NCBI GenBank assembly: GCA_016195045.1
Contig: JACQAJ010000032.1
Location: 1 to 8,416 of the forward strand
Length of the DNA stretch: 8,416 nt
Origin: Candidatus Azambacteria bacterium
Lineage (GTDB): Bacteria > Patescibacteriota > Minisyncoccia > GWC2-36-17 > JACQAJ01
Direction of reading: 5' to 3'
The translations under genes were made by a program, and so were the position numbers. This document shows positions 1-5,035 of this stretch, in pieces. The notes below the pieces were generated by a model. The model was not told the origin of the DNA and searched no databases. It was given only the letters and a program-made list of their open reading frames with translations. Position 1 is the stretch's first letter. Each line of letters starts with the position of its first letter.

Positions 1-882
1 ACTGACGATGATTATGGTCAAGCGAACGTCAATTTTTTAAAGACCAATAAAATAATTATTGAACAGCTCAATCCGCTGATCGAACAAGGCTTAACTATAG
101 TCTTAACTGGTTTTATTGGTCAATCAAATCAGGGAAAGTATTCCACTTTTGGTCGGGGCGGATCGGATTTTACTGGTGCCGTAGTGGCGGCGGCTTTAAG
201 CGCTCAAGAGCTTCAAATTTGGACCGATGTTGATGGTATTTGTTCAAGTAATCCCCGCTTGATTAAGGAAGCTCAAGTCATTCCAGAACTTTCTTTTGCG
301 GAAGCTAGTGAACTAGCTTATTTTGGTGCCAAAGTTTTGTATCCTAAGACGATTGCTCCAGTGATCAAAGAAAATATCCCTATTCGGGTTTTAAATACTT
401 TTAATCCGCCAGCCAGTGGCACTTTAATTAAACAAGTATCCAGTCCTGGATTGAAAGCCATTACTTTTAAATCAGAAGTTATTATCATGACTATTCGATC
501 GGTCAAGATGCTGGAGGCCCATGGATTTTTGGCGAGGATTTTTAATCTTTTCGCGAAACACAAAGTCATTGTTGATGTGTTAGCCACTTCGGAAGTGAGT
601 TTATCTTTAACGGTTAATGTGACGCCACCCGAAAAATTGATTCAAGAACTTTCTGAATTCTCGGAAGTTGGCCTAATCCCCCATCAAGCGATTGTTTGTT
701 TGGTGGGCGATCAATTATTTAAGACTAAGACTATTCTAAATAATCTTTTTACTTGTCTTCAGGATTATCCGGTGAAGATGATTTCCCAGGGAGCTTCGGA
801 AAGGAACATTACTTTTTTAGTTAATCAAAATGAAGTCGAAGAAATTGTTAAGAAAATTTACCAGAAACTTTTCGTTAGTTGA
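1..882 (+). CDS. lysC: Aspartate kinase, LysC-like (5' end outside the window)
   Basis: The frame is open from base 1 to the TGA at 880-882, giving 293 residues without the N-terminal part of the kinase domain. Aspartate kinase phosphorylates L-aspartate with ATP, the first step towards lysine/DAP, threonine and methionine. Numbering from the window edge, residues 49-58 read TFGRGGSDFT, the signature loop of the amino-acid-kinase fold. WTDVDGI follows near residue 74, and then SELAYFGAKVLYP. The C-terminal part is a pair of ACT regulatory domains. The first contains MLEAHGFLARIF and DVLATSEVSLSLTV, which closely resembles the lysine-sensitive E. coli AK-III arrangement, so feedback by lysine is a fair inference. 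There is no homoserine dehydrogenase fusion: the protein stops after the second ACT domain (MISQGASERNITFLV). It lies first in a lysC-asd-dapB-dapA run, 72 bp before asd. Upstream GTG/ATG codons inside the frame are not starts, because conserved kinase sequence precedes them. Confidence 0.95.
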   Translation, partial: TDDDYGQANVNFLKTNKIIIEQLNPLIEQGLTIVLTGFIGQSNQGKYSTFGRGGSDFTGAVVAAALSAQELQIWTDVDGICSSNPRLIKEAQVIPELSFAEASELAYFGAKVLYPKTIAPVIKENIPIRVLNTFNPPASGTLIKQVSSPGLKAITFKSEVIIMTIRSVKMLEAHGFLARIFNLFAKHKVIVDVLATSEVSLSLTVNVTPPEKLIQELSEFSEVGLIPHQAIVCLVGDQLFKTKTILNNLFTCLQDYPVKMISQGASERNITFLVNQNEVEEIVKKIYQKLFVS

Positions 883-950
883 AAGTTCATCAAGTTCATC
901 AAGTAATTGTATCTAACTTTATAACTTTCAACTTTATAAACTTTATAACT
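883..950. repeat. AAGTTYATC/AAGTTTATA repeat hairpin between lysC and asd
   Basis: Directly after the lysC stop there are two tandem copies of the 9-mer AAGTTCATC (883-891, 892-900) plus AAG. Then 915-950 is built of ACTTTATAA/ACTTTCA units, which is the same motif in inverted orientation, so the transcript can fold into a long, weak AU-rich stem. Related sequence recurs at 2811-2837 and, inverted, at 3012-3032. There is no U-tract, so it is not a standard terminator. It also occupies the place where an asd ribosome-binding site would lie, and none is visible. Confidence 0.6.
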
Positions 951-954
951 CATT

Positions 955-1840
955 ATGAAAATTGCTATCATTGGTGCGACCGGAGCCGTCGGTCGAGAAA
1001 TAATCAAGTGTTTGGATCATCTTAAATTTCCCGTTGATCAATTATTTCTGGTGGCTTCTGATCGTTCGATTGGCCAGATTTTGGAAACTCCTTTTGGAAA
1101 AATTACCTTAGAAGGTCTCTTCGAAGATATTTTTAAAAAGGCTGATTTGGCTATTTTTTCGGCGGGAAAAGAAATCAGTCTGGCCTATGCGCCCTTGGCT
1201 AAAAAACACCATTGTTTAATGATTGATAATTCCTCGGCCTTTCGTTACGATAAAGATGTTCCTTTGGTAATTCCAGAAATCAATGCCGATCTGGCGATGA
1301 ATCATCAAGGAATTATTGCTAATCCTAATTGTACGACGGCCATTGCGGCGGTGGTCTTGTGGCCACTTCATCAAACTTTTGGTTTGAAAAAAGTTATTAT
1401 CTCAACCTATCAAGCGGCTTCTGGGGCGGGCCAAAAAGCCATGGATGAATTGATTGATCAAACCAAAGATTATTTATCTGGTCAGACCGAGACGGTTAAA
1501 TATTTTCAGCATTCTCTCGCTTTTAATATTATTCCTCATATTGATGAATTTCAGTCCAATGGTTATACTAAGGAAGAGATGAAAAACAGAAAAGATTATT
1601 AATCCTGAGATGGCTCGACAAGTTTTGAGTCAGGCTCCTGGAGTGACTTTGGTTGATGAACCGGCAAAAAATCTCTATCCGATGCCACGAGATTTGGCTG
1701 GTCGCGATGAAGTGGCGGTTGGACGAATTCGGCAAAATTTAATTTTCGGTGATCACGGCTTAGATCTATTTATTGCTGGTGATCAATTATTAAAAGGCGC
1801 GGCCTTAAACGCCGTTCAAATAGCGAAGTTGTTTATTTAG
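955..1840 (+). pseudogene. asd: Aspartate-semialdehyde dehydrogenase, frameshifted and internally deleted
   Basis: Asd reduces aspartyl phosphate to aspartate semialdehyde with NADPH. The first segment (955-1602, 215 codons) has the NADP-binding GATGAVG at residues 7-13, NPNCTT with the nucleophile Cys126, YQAASGAG (Gln153), and IPHIDEF...NGYTKEEMK. After TKEEMK the frame runs into TAA at 1600-1602. The rest is in the +1 frame: from 1583 it reads KTEKIINPEM, then ARQVLSQAPGVTLVDEPA and GRDEVAVGRIR, ending GAALNAVQIAKLFI at 1840. Compared with the family, about 11 nt are missing after EEMK (the usual MVNE). About 31 codons are also missing between NPEM and ARQVL, the part that normally holds VTATCVRVPV and the GHSES loop with the catalytic His and a substrate-binding Arg. 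The expected intact length is about 330 residues. As read, the enzyme cannot work. It is either a true pseudogene or an assembly defect. It begins 72 bp after lysC with no visible Shine-Dalgarno. Confidence 0.9.
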
Positions 1841-1871
1841 AAGTTAGTAAATAGAGTAAACTTCTTATGAC

Positions 1872-1911
1872 TTGTCATTGCGAGCCGAATGAAATGAGAC
1901 GTGGCAATCTA
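1872..1911. repeat. TGTCATTGCGAG...GGCAATCT intergenic repeat
   Basis: A CTTGTCATTGCGAG start and a GTGGCAATCT end enclose a GAATGAAATGAGAC centre. The ends are partly complementary (ATTGC/GCAAT), giving a small hairpin. This is the familiar 'GTCATTGCGAG...GGCAATCT' intergenic repeat type seen in many environmental bacterial genomes, related in form to the TGTCATCCTGAG copies after dapA. It is non-coding. Confidence 0.65.
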
Positions 1912-1920
1912 ATTAAATCA

Positions 1921-2062
1921 AAAATTAAAAATCAAAATGTAAAATGACAATGTAAAATTTCAAAATTGATTGGAATATTGGATGTCTTAATCTAATAGTC
2001 CCAATCTCAAAAGATAATTTTGACATTTTAAATTGTAATTTTGATTTTTGATCTTTAATTTT
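1921..2062. repeat. Imperfect inverted repeat, 47-nt arms, before dapB
   Basis: The left arm 1921-1967 and the reverse complement of the right arm 2016-2062 match at 40 of 47 positions when aligned by eye without gaps. They enclose a 48-nt spacer (1968-2015). Both arms are almost pure A/T with a recurring ATCAAAA/TAAAATG texture. The structure ends 13 bp before the dapB ATG and takes up most of the 235-bp asd-dapB gap. It looks like a small palindromic mobile-type repeat or a long AU-rich hairpin; no ORF lies inside. Confidence 0.6.
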
Positions 2063-2075
2063 TACATTTCTTTCT

Positions 2076-2810
2076 ATGAAAATTGCTATTATTGGTTTTG
2101 GTAATATGGGTAAGACGATTCGAAAGATTGCGGAAGAACGGAATCATACGATTGTGGCGATCATTGATCCCATAGACAAAGAAGCGACTTCACTTAATCT
2201 GACTCCGGAGAGTTTGCAGGGGGTTGAGGTGGCGATTGATTTTTCTAGTCCATCAACAGTTTTAAAAAATATTGAAGTCGCTCTTGAGGCCAAGGTTAAT
2301 CTCGTTGTTGGCACTACTGGTTGGTATGATCAAGTGGAAGAAGTTAGCAAGAAAGTGGCAGAAGCTGGGACCGGCTTTCTTTGGTCTGCCAATTTTTCGA
2401 TCGGAGTCAATCTTTATCTTAAAATGATTGAACGGGCGGCGGAACTAATCAATGATTATGAAGAATATGATATTTGGGGTCATGAAATTCATCATCATCA
2501 TAAAGTGGATTCACCCTCAGGAACGGCCAAGACTATCGAAAAAATTCTTTTAAATAAAATTTCTCGAAAAACTGCTGTCGTTGAAGAGAAGCTTGATCGT
2601 CAAATTAAGTCTAATGAAATTCATTTTTCTTCGACTCGAGGTGGGCCGGTAAATTTTTCTCATGTGATCGCTTTTGATTCGGCAGCCGATACTATCACTC
2701 TTAATCACACGGCTCGAGATCGATCTGGCTATGCTCTGGGTGCGGTCAAAGCCGCCGAATGGCTTTATCTAAAAAAAGGATTTTTTGGAATGGATGACTT
2801 TATTGGTTAA
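2076..2810 (+). CDS. dapB: 4-hydroxy-tetrahydrodipicolinate reductase
   Basis: DapB reduces 4-hydroxy-tetrahydrodipicolinate to tetrahydrodipicolinate with NAD(P)H in the cytoplasm. The protein has 244 residues, normal for the family. It opens with the Rossmann motif GFGNMG (residues 7-12), followed by DFSSP (55-59), GTTGW (79-83) and SANFSIGVN (104-112). The catalytic signature EIHHHHKVDSPSGTA spans residues 137-151, with the His pair 139/140 and Lys143, and RGGPVNFSHVIAF follows. The C-terminus (HTARDRSGYALGAVKAAEWL, 211-230) is the conserved oligomerisation and active-site end. All the residues expected for activity are present. The ATG follows an AT-rich stretch with no Shine-Dalgarno. 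It is followed 214 bp later by dapA, the enzyme that acts just before it. No succinylase/acetylase, dapL or ddh branch is visible in this window, so the later DAP route is unknown. Confidence 0.97.
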   Translation: MKIAIIGFGNMGKTIRKIAEERNHTIVAIIDPIDKEATSLNLTPESLQGVEVAIDFSSPSTVLKNIEVALEAKVNLVVGTTGWYDQVEEVSKKVAEAGTGFLWSANFSIGVNLYLKMIERAAELINDYEEYDIWGHEIHHHHKVDSPSGTAKTIEKILLNKISRKTAVVEEKLDRQIKSNEIHFSSTRGGPVNFSHVIAFDSAADTITLNHTARDRSGYALGAVKAAEWLYLKKGFFGMDDFIG

Positions 2811-2837
2811 AAGTTTATCGAGTTATAAAGTTGAACT
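2811..2837. repeat. AAGTTTATC / AGTTATAAAGTTGAAC repeat copy
   Basis: This stretch immediately after the dapB stop is a copy, in the opposite orientation, of the ACTTTATAAC/TTTCAACTTTATAA sequence at 915-950 before asd. The same repeat type is therefore placed at the 3' boundary of both lysC and dapB. Confidence 0.45.
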
Positions 2838-2862
2838 CCTAAACCTCAAATAATTTCTAATG

Positions 2863-2993
2863 TTCAATTTCTAATTTCTATTAAATTTCTAATGAATCAA
2901 TTATCAATGAATGGGAAAAAATAAATTAACAAGTTTGAAAATTAAATAATTGAAAATTTAATGAAAATTAGAAATTAGAAATTAGAAATTGAA
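2863..2993. repeat. Inverted repeat with 18-bp perfect arms and ATTAGAA tandem run
   Basis: TTCAATTTCTAATTTCTA at 2863-2880 is the exact reverse complement of 2976-2993. The right arm lies in a 7-bp tandem run (ATTAGAA, about three copies, 2966-2988). Less perfect pairing extends inwards on both sides. It fills most of the dapB-dapA gap. The element is non-coding and of the same general AU-rich hairpin type as the one before dapB. Confidence 0.6.
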
Positions 2994-3011
2994 AATTATT
3001 AATTCACCAGA

Positions 3012-3032
3012 CTTAATGAACTTGATGAACTT
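3012..3032. repeat. CTTRATGAACTTGATGAAC repeat containing the dapA start codon
   Basis: This 21-nt stretch matches the reverse complement of 883-903 (after lysC) at 20 of 21 positions. Its two ATGs (3016 and 3025) are the two plausible dapA start codons, so the first codons of the gene come from repeat sequence. Confidence 0.6.
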
Positions 3033-3924
3033 ACTAAAATTTCGTGGCACTTGGACGGCTCTAATTACTCCTTTTCTAGATAATCAAGAAATTGATTATC
3101 AGGCTCTTTCGGTTTTAATTGAAAGACAAATTGCTGGTGGGGTAACTGGAATTGTGGTCATTGGAACGACGGGCGAAAGTCCGACTCTAAGTGATCAAGA
3201 ATGTTCAGCATTAATTAAGAGAGCTAAAGAGTTGATTGCTGGCCGGTGTTGGTTAATGGCTGGTTGTGGAACTAATCATACGGCTCATTCGGTCGAAAAA
3301 GCTCAGGCGGCTCAAAAAGCGGGGGCTGATGCTTTGCTTGTGGTTAATCCTTACTATAATAAACCGAGCCAGCAAGGATTGTATTTACATTTTAAAGAAG
3401 TGGCCCAAGCCACCAATTTACCTAATATTCTTTATAATATTAAGGGCCGAACGGGAGTTAATTTAGAAACTGATACTTTAATGAGATTAGCTAAAGAAGT
3501 CGATAATATTATTGGTGTTAAGGAGGCCTCTGGGGATCTAGTTCAAATAAAAGAAGTTAGCCAGCGAAAACTTGAGGACTTCCTACTTTTTTCCGGCGAT
3601 GATGGTCTTACCTATCAAGTCTTGGAACAAGCCAAAGGCGACGGAGTGATTTCGGTGGCGAGTAATATTATTCCCAGGGAAGTTAATGAACTAGTCCAGG
3701 CTGGTTTGCGGGGCGATTTTAAAACCGCTAAGCAATTAGACGACCAACTTCAAAAATTATTTAAAATTTTATTTATCGAGACTAATCCCCTACCAGTAAA
3801 ATATATGGCCCATAAGCTGGGTCTGTGTCATCTAGTCTATCGACTCCCCATGTGTCCCCCATCAGAAAAAAATCAAATGATCTTAAACGAGGCATTTAAC
3901 GACTATTTCAATTTGTTGTCTTGA
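3025..3924 (+). CDS. dapA: 4-hydroxy-tetrahydrodipicolinate synthase
   Basis: DapA condenses pyruvate with aspartate semialdehyde to give 4-hydroxy-tetrahydrodipicolinate. The TIM-barrel protein is 299 residues long from the ATG at 3025, the usual family length. FRGTWTALITPF at residues 6-17 is the standard N-terminus. GTTGESPT (47-54) carries the conserved Thr pair. NPYYNKP (108-114) contains the catalytic-triad Tyr. YNIKGRTGV (137-145) has the proton-relay Tyr137 and substrate Arg142, with Lys where the family normally has Pro. GVKEASGD (164-171) holds the Schiff-base Lys166. The frame is open further upstream, with an ATG at 3016 and a TTG at 2989. The 2989 start would put repeat DNA into the protein and is unlikely; 3016 is possible. 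The start region is itself a repeat copy (see 3012-3032). No Shine-Dalgarno is visible. It is the last gene of the lysine block. Confidence 0.96.
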   Translation: MNLLKFRGTWTALITPFLDNQEIDYQALSVLIERQIAGGVTGIVVIGTTGESPTLSDQECSALIKRAKELIAGRCWLMAGCGTNHTAHSVEKAQAAQKAGADALLVVNPYYNKPSQQGLYLHFKEVAQATNLPNILYNIKGRTGVNLETDTLMRLAKEVDNIIGVKEASGDLVQIKEVSQRKLEDFLLFSGDDGLTYQVLEQAKGDGVISVASNIIPREVNELVQAGLRGDFKTAKQLDDQLQKLFKILFIETNPLPVKYMAHKLGLCHLVYRLPMCPPSEKNQMILNEAFNDYFNLLS

Positions 3925-3928
3925 ATAA

Positions 3929-4025
3929 TTTGTCATCCTGAGTGAAGCGAAAGATCTAACTCAATTTATCATCTTGTTCAATTTGTCATCCTGAGTATTT
4001 GTCATCCTGAGTGAAGCGAAGGATT
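3929..4025. repeat. Three TGTCATCCTGAG...GAAGCGAA repeat copies, one truncated
   Basis: A full copy lies at 3929-3958 (TTTGTCATCCTGAGTGAAGC, then GAAAGATCTA). A truncated TTTGTCATCCTGAGT lies at 3982-3996, and a full copy at 3998-4025. The truncated unit abuts the last full one in direct orientation, with one base between. This is the widespread 'TGTCATCCTGAG...GCGAAGGATCT' intergenic repeat type. All copies are downstream of dapA and outside genes. Confidence 0.7.
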
Positions 4026-4108
4026 TAATTTAACTCCGTAGGTTAAATCTGCGTAGCTTAAAATTTACATAGCCTACATTTAATAGGAATCTGAGTCTAA
4101 TTTTAAAA

Positions 4109-4144
4109 TGTCTACTATCTTTCCATATGGCGAGATAGTAGACA
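4109..4144. repeat. 12-bp perfect hairpin TGTCTACTATCT / AGATAGTAGACA
   Basis: The arms 4109-4120 and 4133-4144 are perfectly complementary around a 12-nt loop, TTCCATATGGCG, which contains the palindrome CATATG. It has no flanking U-tract in either direction and overlaps no gene. It could be a protein-binding palindrome, a recombination site or a transcript-end structure; nothing in the sequence decides. Confidence 0.6.
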
Positions 4145-4159
4145 ATAGTGAATTAACGA

Positions 4160-4206
4160 TTTTTTAAAAAGTAGAACCCCAAAGAAAACGTGTTTCTCCG
4201 GGGTTC
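4160..4206 (-). terminator. Rho-independent terminator for the minus-strand pup block
   Basis: On the minus strand GAACCCC (4206-4200) pairs with GGGGTTC (4180-4174). The stem is extended inside by AGAAA/TTTCT around a short loop, and TACTTTTTAAAAAAT follows the stem. A GC-rich stem plus a run of Us is the classical layout. It lies about 200 bp after the stop of the two-helix membrane protein gene, so it would end a pup-membrane protein transcript. Confidence 0.6.
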
Positions 4207-4405
4207 ATTTCGATGGCGTGTAGTTGTAGATTATTATATCGGAATCTTTACTGCTCGTGCTGAGAGAGAATTTCTGATTAATCTCAACTATAAACCTAAT
4301 GTCTTTTTTCAAAGAGATGAGCGAGACCTTAGGCGAAGAATTGAACTTCCTTGCTTTGGGCTCATTTGTGTGATCAATTCTCGGCCCACTTTTATGTTAG
4401 CCTTA

Positions 4406-4630
4406 TTAATACATACACAAGTCATCGTCTTCAAAATCTTTATTCTCTAGTAAGAAACTTATAGTACGTATTGTTTGAAAAATACCTACTACTGATAAAA
4501 ATATCCCACTTATTACCCAAAGAACTGATGAGCCTGGAGTGTATGCTATACACAGGCAGGCCACTGTTGCCATAAAAAACAATATGGCAAAAATTCCGTG
4601 TAATAAACCCTTCTTTATTTGAATGCTCAT
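4406..4630 (-). CDS. Small two-helix membrane protein downstream of pup, function unknown
   Basis: The gene encodes 74 residues with two hydrophobic segments, about residues 9-30 and 35-54, separated by TPGSS, and an acidic tail (NKDFEDDD). I do not recognise a family. The ATG at 4630 is chosen because GGAGG lies about 9 nt upstream (GGAGGAAAATAAAA-ATG), one of the only two strong Shine-Dalgarnos in the window. The frame is open upstream to an ATG at 4807, giving a 133-residue reading that begins inside Pup. That longer form is most simply explained by a frame slip at the G-run in pup, because the intervening sequence holds a hairpin and this ribosome site. It is probably co-transcribed with pup, whose restored stop is 86 bp upstream. 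The small size and hydrophobicity give no catalytic role. Confidence 0.65.
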   Translation of the reverse strand: MSIQIKKGLLHGIFAILFFMATVACLCIAYTPGSSVLWVISGIFLSVVGIFQTIRTISFLLENKDFEDDDLCMY

Positions 4631-4649
4631 TTTTATTTTCCTCCATATT

Positions 4650-4667
4650 GCCACGAACACTCGTGGC
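4650..4667. repeat. Hairpin GCCACGA-ACAC-TCGTGGC between pup and the membrane protein gene
   Basis: A perfect 7-bp stem with a 4-nt loop lies in the short gap between the two minus-strand genes, a few bases before the GGAGG of the downstream gene. There is no U-tract, so it is not a terminator. It could be a processing or translation-control hairpin. Confidence 0.55.
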
Positions 4668-4716
4668 GGTCTTATTAAGCTTGACAAGGCACTTACCCTG
4701 TTCTTAATACTCTTTC

Positions 4717-4921
4717 CTACTCCCCCGCCTTTCTGGACATAATGCTTCACGAACTCTTCGGCATTTTCTTCTAAAACATCGTCGATTTTGTTCATGAGCT
4801 TGTCCATATCTTCTTTTAATTTCTCTCCCTTCTTAGTTACATCCAGATTGGATGCGACTTCTTTTTCCTTACCTTTTTTACCGGTAGCACGTTTTACCGG
4901 CTTTTTAACTTATTCTGCCAT
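4717..4921 (-). pseudogene. pup: Pup, prokaryotic ubiquitin-like protein (frame broken: stop at codon 4 and +1 in G-run)
   Basis: Pup is the small disordered tag that PafA ligates, through its C-terminal Glu, to lysines of target proteins for the Mpa/ARC-proteasome. Starting at ATG 4921, the minus strand reads MAE-stop-VKKPVKRATGKKG and so on. The C-terminal part is NKIDDVLEENAEEFV, then KHYVQKGG. From memory the mycobacterial Pup C-terminus is EIDDVLEENAEDFV, then RAYVQKGGQ, so the match is near-perfect. Codon 4 is TAA (4912-4910; CAA would give MAEQ). After the Gly-Gly the run of five Gs (4726-4722) shifts the frame. With four Gs it would read GGG GAG TAG, ending in Gly-Gly-Glu, the ligation-ready form, at 67 codons (about 64 in M. 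tuberculosis). The start is firm: AAAGGAGG lies 7 nt upstream and a good promoter further up. Composition is as in Pup: Lys/Glu-rich, with a central helix-forming part. No dop, pafA, prcAB or mpa lies in the window. As read, only a late ATG (4807) could give a C-terminal Pup piece fused to the next gene. Confidence 0.85.
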
Positions 4922-4957
4922 CTTTAACCCTCCTTTGATTGTTTACCTTCTATCTCC

Positions 4958-4986
4958 ATTAAAACAAATATATCAAATTTTATCAA
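4958..4986 (-). promoter_or_regulatory. Promoter for pup (minus strand)
   Basis: On the minus strand TTGATA (4986-4981) and TTTAAT (4963-4958) are separated by exactly 17 bp, each one mismatch from the sigma-70 consensus. It lies 37 bp upstream of the pup start codon, leaving a leader of about 30 nt that holds AAAGGAGG. It is back to back with the promoter at 5001-5029. Confidence 0.6.
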
Positions 4987-5000
4987 TAGCGGATTTCTTT

Positions 5001-5029
5001 TTGAAAAATTAAGAATCTTGTAGTATAGT
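5001..5029 (+). promoter_or_regulatory. Promoter for the leaderless gene at 5036
   Basis: TTGAAA (5001-5006) and TATAGT (5024-5029) have a 17-bp spacer, each one base off consensus. A start site 6-7 bp after the -10 box would be at or next to the A of the ATG at 5036, so the mRNA should be leaderless. The -35 boxes of this and the pup promoter are only 14 bp apart. Confidence 0.6.
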
Positions 5030-5035
5030 TATGGT

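Larger units (their letters stand above)
3925..4405. other. 481-bp stretch without a convincing gene: repeats, hairpin, terminator
   Basis: The stretch between dapA and the minus-strand membrane protein gene contains three TGTCATCCTGAG repeat copies (3929-4025). After them come two similar CGTAGSTTAAA units near 4037-4062, a 12-bp hairpin (4109-4144) and a minus-strand terminator (4160-4206). A plus-strand frame from a GTG at 4190 to 4450 is open. It has no family resemblance, starts inside the terminator stem and overlaps the minus-strand gene, so it is not called. The minus strand at 4160-4405 has short open pieces but no start or Shine-Dalgarno. Confidence 0.55.

Noticed and set aside
955..1840. 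Programmed frameshifting to join the two asd parts
   Set aside because: Even if the frames are joined, the catalytic-histidine segment is absent, so a frameshift would not restore an active enzyme.
2989..3024. Upstream extension of dapA from a TTG
   Set aside because: The added residues translate the ATTAGAA repeat arm and are not part of the DapA family; the conserved N-terminus begins just after 3025.
3929..4025. CRISPR array
   Set aside because: The repeats are of an intergenic repeat type with irregular, very short gaps and no uniform spacers; no cas genes are nearby.
4174..4400. tmRNA or another structured RNA gene
   Set aside because: The GAACCCC/GGGGTTC stem recalls a T-arm, but no acceptor, tag frame or other tmRNA landmarks were found; a minus-strand terminator explains it better.
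4190..4450. Plus-strand open frame of 86 codons from a GTG
   Set aside because: It begins inside the terminator stem, has no ribosome site, resembles no family and overlaps the end of the better-supported minus-strand membrane protein gene.
4788..5012. Plus-strand open frame of 74 codons opposite pup
   Set aside because: It is the antisense of pup and its leader; its Phe/Leu/Ser-rich content is what Lys/Glu codons give when read backwards.
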